A stretch of 12,956 nt of DNA, taken from the NCBI GenBank assembly GCA_036003885.1, contig DASYSA010000319.1, positions 1-12,956 on the forward strand, read 5' to 3'. Source of the stretch: DASYSA01 sp036003885. Lineage in GTDB: Bacteria > Acidobacteriota > Blastocatellia > UBA7656. Positions 1 through 7,287 of this stretch are shown here, piece by piece (position 1 is the first letter of the stretch; the number at the start of each line of letters is the position of its first letter). Below the pieces are notes generated by a model. It saw nothing but the letters and a program-made list of their open reading frames with translations, did not search any database and was not told where the DNA came from. The translations under genes were made by a program, and so were the position numbers.

Positions 1-3000
1 TGCCTGGCCCGCCCTTGAATGCCTCGCCGAGCATGTGACGCTCGTCGATCCACAGATGGCAATTCGCCGGGCTTTCCACCCCGATTCTGCCTCCCATCAT
101 TTCGACTAGACGGGCGGATATGGCTAGCCCCAGCCCGGTGCCGCCGTACTTGCGGCTAATCGAGGAGTCAGTCTGAGCAAACGCATCGAAGATCATATGC
201 TGCTTTTCAGCTGGGACTCCAATGCCGGTGTCGCTCACGGTGAAGTGTAACCACACTTCGTCTGCTATTGCTTCTTCGATGCCGATCTGAACCGCGACCT
301 GCCCCCGCTCGGTGAATTTGATGGCATTGCCCAGCAAATTAACAAGCACCTGGCGGAGCCTGCCAGCATCACCCACTAAAACATCCGGGACTTCCGGTTC
401 AATCGAGTAGTTCAGGTCCAACCCTTTCTGATCTGCTCGCACCCCCATTACCTTCATTACATCGCCCAGGCAATCATGCAGGTTAAAATCAGTGGGAGCG
501 AGCGCCAGTTTCTCTGCTTCGATCTTTGAGAAGTCAAGGATGTCGTTAACAACAACAAGAAGGGAGTCTGCCGATACCTTAACGAGGTTGAGGTATTCGC
601 GTTGTTCAACCGTGACGTCGGTATCCAGGGTTAGCTCGGTCATACCGATGATGCCGTTCATAGGCGTGCGAATCTCATGGCTCATGTTTGCAAGGAACTC
701 GCTCTTGGCACGGTTAGCGGCCTCGGCAGCCTCTTTCAAAGCGGCCTCGTTTTCAAACTTACCGCGGATGACTTGCGTCTGCTCGCGAACACGGTGTCGC
801 AGCACCGAGTTCCATCCAAGGCTGACGAGAATAATGAGCAACATCACGCCTGCTGAAGCTAGGGTATGCGTGGTCGTCCACCACGGGGCGCTCTCAAGTA
901 CAACCACATCTTCGGGCGTTCGTAGCAAAATCTGGAATCCTCGGGGGATCCGAGGCACCCGGGTCTCGTCGACTTGTACAGCACAAACACCTTCCAACTG
1001 CAGAAGGCTGTCATTGCGAACTTGCGCGAGTACATCTTTCGTTCCTGGCTGTGTTGGCTGTCTGAGAAGTGCGGTGAAAACAGATTTGCCGGCTTGCAGC
1101 GTCAAAACCTGCTCGGTCGAGGAGACAACACGATTCAACAGGCGAGCTTCAAGCGTTACCAGCTGAGCATCATAGTTTCCGCCGATTGCCTCTTCGCCCG
1201 TCACTTCGACTGACATCGCCGGTGGCCCTGTGCCGACCTGTCGAAAGATGGCATCTGCCAGAACTGGTGTGTATTGACCGGCAACAGCGAATCCAACCAC
1301 GTCGACGATATCACCGAGGCATAATGTAGTTGCTTGTTGTGTGGTGACGTAAACGCCGCCCGTTCGGTCTCTGACATACAAACCAACCCCGGGCCTCTGC
1401 AAAGTAACGATGCCCTGTATTCTCACCCGGTGAGCCGCTGCTTCTCCCGGAATAAACCGTGAAAGTTCAGCAACTGGCTTGACAGTGATAGAGTATGCGT
1501 CGGCGGGACCGGGTTCCAGAATTGCGATATACGCCAGCTCTGGAACAAATATCTTAATGCCGGCGAATTGCATCTTAGCGTTGACCAGAGAGGCACACAC
1601 TCCCTGGATACGCACCTTCGCATCAACCAAATGGTTAGGCGATGGTTGTTTCTGAAGGCCGGGTATTTGGACGAGGAAGCGTTGAGCTCCTGAGACAACG
1701 TTTAAGAAAAGTTGCCCGGAACTCTCCGTCACTGACTGAACCACGCCTTCACTCTCGACCCATTCGCTGTCAAACTGACCAGAAAGCAATCGCTCCAGAC
1801 GAAACTTGTGGCCGGAGGGCATCTGTCCCTGCCCGAGGACGCTTATCCTTGGCTTGATAATCTGAGGGGCGAAGCCACCAGCGTCGCTGGAGCCTTCTAT
1901 GTCGATCAGTTGACCCGCGATCAAGGGAAGATGACTCTGACCCTGAAAATCCACATAGATGCCCGCCGTTGAATCCTGGATGAACAGCAAATCCCAGGAT
2001 GGATCGAAATACGTAACCACCGCGCGTAGACGAACCGGATACTGCTGCCTGGCTTCGTCTCGCGAGAGCTTGCGAATCTGCTCCACGGTTCCGAGGATGG
2101 ATTCCGACCTGCGCCGAGCAGGGTGATTCCCAACCAATTCAGGAGCTCCGCCCGACGCGGTGCTTTCCCTGAGAGGCTTGATGATCGCTTCTTCCAAACG
2201 AAGATGAGATGGCGAGAGAGAGGGAAAGCCAACAACGCTCACCCGATTGCCAGGTTCCACAGCCTGCCTTCGCACTGTCTGAACGTGCAATTCGCCTGTC
2301 TGATCCTTAATTAAGAGGTCTTCCCCCATCTGATCTGAAACGAGGGTACCTTCGATGCGGACTCGATGACCTGAAGTCTCGGTTGGGCTTAGTTGCGAAA
2401 CTTCCTGGATAGTTCGTAGCGGTATAGAGTCGTCGTTCGGCGGAGGCTGTTCAACCTTAATGTCGTTTGTCAGGCTCTGGACCAGCAACTGAACGCGAAT
2501 AGCTTTCTTTCTGGCATTGAATGTGGTGCTGACTACGCCGTGGATCCGCACATCAGCATCGACCAGAGAGTTGAAATCGATTACCGGATGCTCGAGAACC
2601 AGAGCCTTGAGCACGTTCCCATCGATCAGCACATTGAAGCCCAGCCGCCCATCCTGCTCCAGTGCAATCGACCGCACAATACCTTGAACCTCTACCCACT
2701 TGTAGTTCTCGCTTTCGCCTTTGAGAACTTCGACGCCTCCCTGAGTAGGCTTGAGCAGCTCCCGTCCCGTCAGAACTTTCAGCGCAGGATTGATGATCAC
2801 AGGCCGTGCATCCGAAGTCCCGGTGACACCTTCAACCTCAATCTTTTGCCCCCTGGCCAGAGCGAGACTCCCTTTAGAAATGTCCACCGAGATGCCCGCT
2901 GTCGCATCCTGAACGATCAACACGCCCCAAACCGGATCACAATAAGTGACGGTCGCACTCAAGTGCACCGAATATCCTTCTTTAGCCTGGTCGGGCGTTA

Positions 3001-3202
3001 GATCAAGGATCTGTTGGACGGTCGAGAGTGGGTTAGCCCTATTGTGCCTGGAAGACTCTCGGCACCCTGGTATGAGAACGAGGCAGAGTAATGCCAACAA
3101 TACAAATGACGACGATACCCGTTCGCGCGATAACGGGCCGAAGCTCGAGACTACTGGTTCACAAATCTTCAAGGTGGCCTTTATCCGCTGAGATTTCGTC
3201 AC
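1..3202 (-). CDS. Large membrane sensor histidine kinase with tandem periplasmic OB-like modules (C-terminus beyond window)
   Basis: I translated the minus strand codon by codon from GTG at 3202 and found no stop down to base 1, so at least 1,067 residues are present and the gene continues off the left edge. A hydrophobic stretch (about 33-46) ends in a lipobox-like IPGC with Cys47. Residues about 61-768 form seven repeated beta-rich modules. A membrane helix follows (about 779-797), then a HisKA domain with the H box SHEIRTPMNG (His842), the N box (Asn959), G1 DTGIG (Asp991) and G2 GGTGLGL (about 1020). It should autophosphorylate His842 in the cytoplasm in response to a signal sensed outside. 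Receiver domains could follow beyond the edge. The start is uncertain: no in-frame ATG lies near the N-terminus. GTG 3202 directly follows a stop codon, while TTG 3172 has AAGG five bases upstream. The ligand is unknown. Confidence 0.93.
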   Translation of the reverse strand, partial: MTKSQRIKATLKICEPVVSSFGPLSRERVSSSFVLLALLCLVLIPGCRESSRHNRANPLSTVQQILDLTPDQAKEGYSVHLSATVTYCDPVWGVLIVQDATAGISVDISKGSLALARGQKIEVEGVTGTSDARPVIINPALKVLTGRELLKPTQGGVEVLKGESENYKWVEVQGIVRSIALEQDGRLGFNVLIDGNVLKALVLEHPVIDFNSLVDADVRIHGVVSTTFNARKKAIRVQLLVQSLTNDIKVEQPPPNDDSIPLRTIQEVSQLSPTETSGHRVRIEGTLVSDQMGEDLLIKDQTGELHVQTVRRQAVEPGNRVSVVGFPSLSPSHLRLEEAIIKPLRESTASGGAPELVGNHPARRRSESILGTVEQIRKLSRDEARQQYPVRLRAVVTYFDPSWDLLFIQDSTAGIYVDFQGQSHLPLIAGQLIDIEGSSDAGGFAPQIIKPRISVLGQGQMPSGHKFRLERLLSGQFDSEWVESEGVVQSVTESSGQLFLNVVSGAQRFLVQIPGLQKQPSPNHLVDAKVRIQGVCASLVNAKMQFAGIKIFVPELAYIAILEPGPADAYSITVKPVAELSRFIPGEAAAHRVRIQGIVTLQRPGVGLYVRDRTGGVYVTTQQATTLCLGDIVDVVGFAVAGQYTPVLADAIFRQVGTGPPAMSVEVTGEEAIGGNYDAQLVTLEARLLNRVVSSTEQVLTLQAGKSVFTALLRQPTQPGTKDVLAQVRNDSLLQLEGVCAVQVDETRVPRIPRGFQILLRTPEDVVVLESAPWWTTTHTLASAGVMLLIILVSLGWNSVLRHRVREQTQVIRGKFENEAALKEAAEAANRAKSEFLANMSHEIRTPMNGIIGMTELTLDTDVTVEQREYLNLVKVSADSLLVVVNDILDFSKIEAEKLALAPTDFNLHDCLGDVMKVMGVRADQKGLDLNYSIEPEVPDVLVGDAGRLRQVLVNLLGNAIKFTERGQVAVQIGIEEAIADEVWLHFTVSDTGIGVPAEKQHMIFDAFAQTDSSISRKYGGTGLGLAISARLVEMMGGRIGVESPANCHLWIDERHMLGEAFKGGPG

Positions 3203-3236
3203 TTAGACGTTGGTACAACCCGACTCTTCAAATTGA

Positions 3237-3282
3237 GGTCAATCCTTGATGAGCAAGCCTCATTCCCAATTGTAGATTGACC
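3237..3282. repeat. Nested inverted repeat upstream of the sensor kinase
   Basis: GGTCAATC (3237-3244) is matched by GATTGACC (3275-3282), an exact 8-bp inverted repeat. Between them lies a second short inverted pair, ATGAG...CTCAT, with a 5-nt loop. The element is about 35 bp upstream of the kinase start and could be an operator or a leader hairpin. Eight base pairs over a 30-nt gap could also be chance, so only the sequence pattern is claimed. Confidence 0.35.
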
Positions 3283-3340
3283 GGATTTCCAATCCTCACC
3301 CAAGGACTCACTTTTCACTGGGGACGTTAGTCTCACATAA

Positions 3341-4177
3341 CAGTTAAGGTATGGGGAGATTCGCTACAATCGATTTAGATCCGGAGAAGCAGAGCTCAGC
3401 AAGGCGATCAACCTCTCGCTCCAGCCACATCCTTACGAATTCACAGAGCAGTCATTTCGTCAGCGAGCGTTTCGCCTGCGCTCAGAGCTTCGGGCCCGGC
3501 GCGGCGACGTCGCTAGCGCCATCGCTGACTCGCGAATGGCACAGCTTGTAGCCGAGGACAAGGCTGGACCCGATGATATGAGCGCAGAGGCTGAACTCTG
3601 GCAGCGACACGGGTATGGCCGAAAAGCCGAGAGTCTGGCGCTCGACGCCTACCGGCACGGATCGCTGAAGGCCGAAGCAGTCTTGAAGGATGCGTATATC
3701 GCGCGCGCAGGCGCAGACGCGAAAGGGTTCAGTGACTATCTGATCGACGGGCTGCGCAATGCCGCTCGCGCCGGAGGGGGTTCGTTCAAACCCGTACCCG
3801 CCTTTTCAGCGACGACGATTGCTGGTGTGAAGGTTGATCCGGCGAGCCTTGGCGGCAAAATCACGGTGCTGGACTTCTGGTTCATCGGGTGCCCGCCCTG
3901 CAGGGCCGAAAGGCCAAAACTGAACGAGCTGGCGGTTGAATTCGGCGATCGCGTTCGTTTCCTGAGTTTCGCGCTCGACCAGCCCGATGCGCTGAAGACC
4001 TACCTGACCTCGAATCCGTTCAAGTATGAAATTGTACCGGAGAGTCAGCAGATCGCTCGTTCGTTCGGAGTGCAGGCATTCCCAAGCCACATGATTACGG
4101 AAGGGCACCTCGTATTTGTGTTTCTTGCATGTGGTACGTTAGGCGCGGTCATCATGTGCCCTGAGGTCGCGGAGTAG
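3341..4177 (+). pseudogene. Truncated TPR plus TlpA-like thioredoxin-domain gene remnant
   Basis: The open ORF from ATG 3536 encodes 213 residues, but the same frame stays protein-like back to a stop at 3338-3340, with TPR-like helical sequence (GEAELSKAINLSLQ, RGDVASAIADSRMAQ) and no ATG, GTG or TTG in that upstream stretch. Counting from ATG 3536, a TlpA/thioredoxin fold begins near residue 85 and carries LDFWFIGCPPC (redox Cys119 and Cys122) and the cis-proline segment FPSHM (Pro183). Homology stops at about residue 187. The last strands and helix of the fold are missing, and the ORF runs out through unrelated sequence overlapping the 3' end of the opposite TIR gene. An intact homologue would be an exported or membrane-linked thiol-disulfide oxidoreductase. 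Loss of both ends argues for a decayed gene, although a short protein could still be made. Confidence 0.7.
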
Positions 4178-5104
4178 CCTCTCAAATGCTGCCTCAAAGG
4201 CATCGTGATTCTTCCAATCAGAAAAATCAGGAATAAAGTATTCCCGTATTTCAATTGCCAGGTCCTTGGCGCTCTCCGCATCAAAGCATTCCCAATTCCG
4301 AATGATGTCAAAGTTCACAACGCGAAGTGGAAACAGCTTACGTCTTTTCTCTCTAACCTCTTTCTTGCGGGCCTTGCGGATCTCGGTCATCACCCATTCG
4401 CTTTGCAAGCTGTTATCGGAGAGGACAACCAGCAGTCGATCATGAACCTGGATAGCGTGATCAATCTGTTCATGCAGTTTTTGCCCACCCTTGATGTCTT
4501 CAGGTGCAAACCAAACACGCAGGTGCGCTTCACGAAGTCGCGAGTATAGGCGTTTGGCAAATGCTTCATCCTTGTGGCTGTAGCTTATGAAACAAGAGGA
4601 GAACTCAATGGCCTCCCTCGACAATGAGCCCATATGGGCGATGAATTGGTCAGGAATGCCAGCCCCCCGAAGGAAGGTTTCCGGGATGTTACCTTTTGAT
4701 TGGTAGATTGTGTCAATCCCTATGATTGAAGGCCCCGCGTGATAAACAGTGTCAAGCCCCTTAGCTAGACTAAGATCATTGCTCCCGAATGCCGTCCATC
4801 CGACTATGGCTCGGTCGAAATCTGTGTCTTCAAAGCTCGCATAGTTGAAGGTAGCCTGCACGAAGCTTGCACCTCTAATGTCTGCTGCCTTCAGAATTGC
4901 ATAACTCAGGTCAGTGGTCTTAAAGTTCGCGTAACATAAGATTGCGTCAGTCATGTCTGTATGGGAGAGATTCGCATTAGTCAGGTCCTCGCTTTTCAAA
5001 CCTGCCCCGCTCAGATTCGGTTGTATTTCAGGATTCCTTTCTCTCCATTGGTTCCAGGCTTTCACTCCTTGCCTGAGTATCTTCAGGTGTTCTTCGTTCG
5101 CCAT
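4139..5104 (-). CDS. Pentapeptide-repeat / TIR-domain fusion protein
   Basis: The product is 321 residues. After a short helical head (1-28), residues about 31-105 form pentapeptide repeats of the A(D/N)LXX type (for example LTNANLSHTD), expected to fold as a right-handed beta-helix. A linker (about 106-166) leads to a TIR domain (about 167-295). This has the box-1-like CFISYSHKDE (171-180), RVWFAPEDIKGG (196-207) and the WxxxE motif W237-VMT-E241, whose Glu is the catalytic residue in NAD-cleaving TIR domains. The N-terminus MANEEHLKILRQGVKAWNQW resembles the start of this fusion family as I know it, which supports the chosen ATG; GGGGGT lies about 8 bases upstream. Function is inferred: NAD hydrolysis or signalling, possibly abortive antiviral defence. 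Sampled lines are visibly AT-richer (about 35-48% GC) than the flanking propeller gene (about 63-72%), suggesting transfer. Confidence 0.92.
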   Translation of the reverse strand: MANEEHLKILRQGVKAWNQWRERNPEIQPNLSGAGLKSEDLTNANLSHTDMTDAILCYANFKTTDLSYAILKAADIRGASFVQATFNYASFEDTDFDRAIVGWTAFGSNDLSLAKGLDTVYHAGPSIIGIDTIYQSKGNIPETFLRGAGIPDQFIAHMGSLSREAIEFSSCFISYSHKDEAFAKRLYSRLREAHLRVWFAPEDIKGGQKLHEQIDHAIQVHDRLLVVLSDNSLQSEWVMTEIRKARKKEVREKRRKLFPLRVVNFDIIRNWECFDAESAKDLAIEIREYFIPDFSDWKNHDAFEAAFERLLRDLRAHDDRA

Positions 5105-5185
5105 ATTAACGGACCCCCAGTTACATTCGTATTGAGTTGATCAGATTCGATTCATCGCCGCCTGCCGGAATCAATGTCGCCGCGG

Positions 5186-6505
5186 TCACGGTTTGCCGTT
5201 GCGCTTAACCGTGATGATATATAGCTGCCGAGTTTTCTGCTCATCGTTGGCGACGCCCGCAATCAGTATCTGTGTGCTGTCACGATTCCAGCAGGGCGAG
5301 GGATCGATCCGCAGCTCACCTGTTATGTAGCCGCCCTGGTCGACTCCCTCCGTTCGCGTCCAGGCGCCGTCGGAACGCCGAAGGATGTTGTAGTAGTTCT
5401 TTCCTTTGTCGCCGTGGCCATTGACGAACCATTTGCCGTCCGGAGACAGCGCGACGTCGCCGCCGGGGTTTGGGAAGACCTCCGGCGTGCCGAGCGTGCC
5501 GACGACTTGCTGTCGCTCGATATCGAAAAGGATCTGTTCGTTGCCTCTTATGCCAATCATGCGTTGTCCGGATTCCCAGTCGGGATGTCCCCCTATATGC
5601 ATGGCCAGTGGACGGAGGTCCGTGCCGTCTGCCTTCATCGTGAATGGCACATCCAGACGTTGCTCGCGCACCTCGAAATCACCGCGAACGAAGAAGAAAA
5701 TCCGTCCGTCGTCGCGGCTCCAGAGTGTATGGTTGATGAAGAGCGCCTTTGTGTCTACGGCAGGATGGGTAGGCCGCAAGTAGTCCGCCAATTGCTTGAA
5801 TGAGACGAGCAGGCGCTTCTCCTTCGTCGCTGTGTTGACCTTGAAGATGCCATCGTCGGTCGGGTGTCTCTGGCCCACGGTCCAATCATGTGCCCCCGGA
5901 TACCCGGTCACCGGGCGCAGCCGGGCGAGCCGGCCGTAGTTAATGCCCAGGAACCACCCGCCGCACTGCGCCACGCCGCCGTTGCCGATCGGGGTGTCGG
6001 CGTAGCGAAACTCGGCGAGGCGCGCTCCGCGCTTGCCCCGGGAGATGTCGAACAACACGCAGAACACCTCGTTCGTCTTCGGGTCCCGGTCGTTGAAGAA
6101 GAACTGCGTCTCGGGCGCCGTCGGATTCCAGTAGAGCATGGTTCCCTGTTGGAAATTCCATGCCCGCGTACGGTCAACGACCCTCGCGGCGTAATGGTTC
6201 CTCGCGTCTAGAAGGACAATGTCAGCCGCCTCACCCTTCTCAGGCATTCGGTTCTGAAAGTCAGTTTGCAGCGTAAGCACAAAACGCCCGCTCCGGTTCC
6301 ATGGAATGGTCTGCACATGCCCAATGTAGCCGAAGAAGTGATGCTTCGGACCAAAGGTAATCTGCTTGATTTCCGTCGTGAAGTCGGCGCGAGAGTCGTT
6401 GGCGAAGAGCGGCCTGGGGAATGGCGACGCAGCCACGATGCAGGCAATCATAGACGGCAATACTCTCATACGTTTCATTACACGTGCGGAGCTCCAGTTC
6501 ATCAT
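5186..6505 (-). CDS. Exported beta-propeller protein (TolB / oligogalacturonate-lyase-like)
   Basis: The product is 439 residues. The N-terminus has a basic segment and a hydrophobic core (about 14-27) ending near LFANDS, consistent with a Sec signal peptide. If translation begins at Met10 (MKRMRVL) the signal has a more usual length; neither start has a clear Shine-Dalgarno sequence. The mature part is a series of beta-propeller-like blades with turns such as WNRSGRF, LSPDGKWF and WNRDSTQ. The WNFQQGTMLYW motif (116-126) and ETQFFFNDRD resemble the seven-bladed oligogalacturonate-lyase/TolB-like group. Candidate metal or ligand residues are His306 in GGHPDW and His374 in VNGHG, but catalysis is not shown. 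The gene ends 81 bp upstream of the TIR gene on the same strand, and its other side faces the operator-bearing region, divergent from the TonB receptor. Confidence 0.8.
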   Translation of the reverse strand: MMNWSSARVMKRMRVLPSMIACIVAASPFPRPLFANDSRADFTTEIKQITFGPKHHFFGYIGHVQTIPWNRSGRFVLTLQTDFQNRMPEKGEAADIVLLDARNHYAARVVDRTRAWNFQQGTMLYWNPTAPETQFFFNDRDPKTNEVFCVLFDISRGKRGARLAEFRYADTPIGNGGVAQCGGWFLGINYGRLARLRPVTGYPGAHDWTVGQRHPTDDGIFKVNTATKEKRLLVSFKQLADYLRPTHPAVDTKALFINHTLWSRDDGRIFFFVRGDFEVREQRLDVPFTMKADGTDLRPLAMHIGGHPDWESGQRMIGIRGNEQILFDIERQQVVGTLGTPEVFPNPGGDVALSPDGKWFVNGHGDKGKNYYNILRRSDGAWTRTEGVDQGGYITGELRIDPSPCWNRDSTQILIAGVANDEQKTRQLYIITVKRNGKP

Positions 6506-6782
6506 GAACTGCCGACACTATTTCCGCACATCAAGAATGTCAAGAAGGTCTCGCGACAATGTGTCTCACGTGATACTCCTTTGGATCTTCAGTGCCACAA
6601 TCAAGAGTATCGTATTGGCGAACAGTCTTATGTTTCGCGCCAGGTAGCGTTTGGTCGGCTGGCGCACTTAACTGCGACACGCGGTTATGGGCTAAGGTCT
6701 GCGCTGCCATCGCTCAGAAAATAGCGAACTCAAGGTCAACTGGAAAGCGCAGCCAGACACACTCGGCCGTTAGCATAGACAT

Positions 6783-6795
6783 GTGGTCTGACCAC
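6783..6795. promoter_or_regulatory. GntR/FadR-type operator palindrome (distal)
   Basis: GTGGTCTGACCAC is a palindrome with arms GTGGT/ACCAC around CTG. Its core fits the TGGTNNNACCA pattern bound by FadR-subfamily GntR regulators. It differs from the site at 7028-7042 by only the central base (CTG versus CAG), and the two centres are 246 bp apart. It lies 278 bp from the propeller start, so it could serve either gene or act as an auxiliary looping site. No GntR gene is in the window. Confidence 0.6.
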
Positions 6796-6860
6796 CTTTA
6801 AGTTGGAGAAGTCATGTAGGTCTTATTACGAGCGCAACTATTTCCTCGCGGGTCGCTCGT

Positions 6861-6881
6861 GTCAAACAGGATCCGTTTGAC
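6861..6881. repeat. Perfect 7-bp inverted repeat with 7-nt spacer
   Basis: GTCAAAC (6861-6867) and GTTTGAC (6875-6881) are exact reverse complements separated by AGGATCC. The geometry suits either a dimeric transcription factor site or a small hairpin. It lies between the two TGGTCWGACCA sites and about 105 bp upstream of the predicted -35 box. Confidence 0.4.
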
Positions 6882-6985
6882 CGTTGCGGACGGGCAAAAA
6901 CATCAGAAATGCCCAAGGGAATTGAGCGTTTGGTCTGCGAGACGGTCACAGCTCTGAACCCGGCCACCCAGACGCCAGAAAATTC

Positions 6986-7014
6986 TTGACTCTAGCCATC
7001 GATACATGTTAAAT
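6986..7014 (+). promoter_or_regulatory. Predicted sigma70-like promoter for the TonB-dependent receptor
   Basis: TTGACT (6986-6991, five of six matches to TTGACA) is followed after a 17-bp spacer by TTAAAT (7009-7014, four of six matches to TATAAT) in an AT-rich patch. Transcription would begin near 7021, just before the operator at 7028-7042, and leave a leader of about 265 nt. The alignment with the operator supports it, but no start site is known. Confidence 0.55.
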
Positions 7015-7027
7015 AAAAGCCGCTTCT

Positions 7028-7042
7028 AGTGGTCAGACCACT
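7028..7042. promoter_or_regulatory. GntR/FadR-type operator palindrome at the receptor promoter
   Basis: AGTGGTCAGACCACT has perfect 6-bp arms around CAG. The core TGGTCAGACCA fits the TGGTNNNACCA consensus of FadR-subfamily GntR repressors. It sits about 14 bp downstream of the predicted -10 box, over the expected transcription start, where a bound protein would block initiation or promoter escape. A degenerate GGTC-GTCT-GACC inverted pair follows at 7061-7072. Confidence 0.65.
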
Positions 7043-7275
7043 TGCGAAGGGCTGCGCGCTGGTCGTCTGACCTTCCTTAATGGAGCGTCTTCGCAGTTGA
7101 AGCGGCGCTCAAGGCGGCTCCGGGCACGCGACCCAGCCCGAAGCGGATCGAGGGTAAGAATGAATCCCACGATCAGACATACCATTTTCAACGCTCACTC
7201 GCATACGCCCAGCAACCATCCGGCTCGCGTCGTCGCAGGTGAGACGGCCGGCTCCAATTACCGGGCGGTGCAAAC

Positions 7276-7281
7276 GGAGGG
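7276..7281 (+). promoter_or_regulatory. Strong Shine-Dalgarno fixing the receptor start
   Basis: GGAGGG lies six bases before ATG 7288. It is the clearest ribosome-binding site in the window and fixes the start immediately before the signal peptide. Confidence 0.85.
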
Positions 7282-7287
7282 AACGCC

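Larger units (their letters stand above)
6506..7287. other. Divergent intergenic region with promoter, operators and long leader
   Basis: No convincing gene lies in these 782 bp; the short ORFs here lack protein-like composition. The region holds two near-identical TGGTCWGACCA palindromes, a further TGGTCTG half-site within the inverted repeat GTCTGCGAGAC (6933-6943), a GTCAAAC...GTTTGAC inverted repeat, one good sigma70-like promoter reading right, and a leader of about 265 nt before the receptor. The first 250 bp next to the propeller gene show nothing I recognise. Confidence 0.7.

Noticed and set aside
492..1166. 224-residue plus-strand ORF with Ser/Thr/Arg-rich product
   Set aside because: It is antisense to the intact kinase frame, has low-complexity composition and no recognisable motif.
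2540..3001. 153-residue plus-strand ORF
   Set aside because: It is antisense to the periplasmic modules of the sensor kinase, whose repeats prove the minus strand is coding.
1..3202. Kinase gene broken into several smaller genes by frameshift
   Set aside because: Reading every codon from 3202 to 1 gave one frame with no stop, and all conserved kinase boxes share that frame.
5864..6211. Plus-strand ORF and several minus-strand ORFs in other frames of the propeller gene
   Set aside because: They lie in the most GC-rich part, where stops are rare, and their products are Arg/Ala-rich without domain features; the 439-residue frame has signal peptide and propeller motifs.
6592..6801. 69-residue ORF in the intergenic region
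   Set aside because: No protein-like pattern or ribosome-binding site was seen, and it ends inside the 6783-6795 operator.
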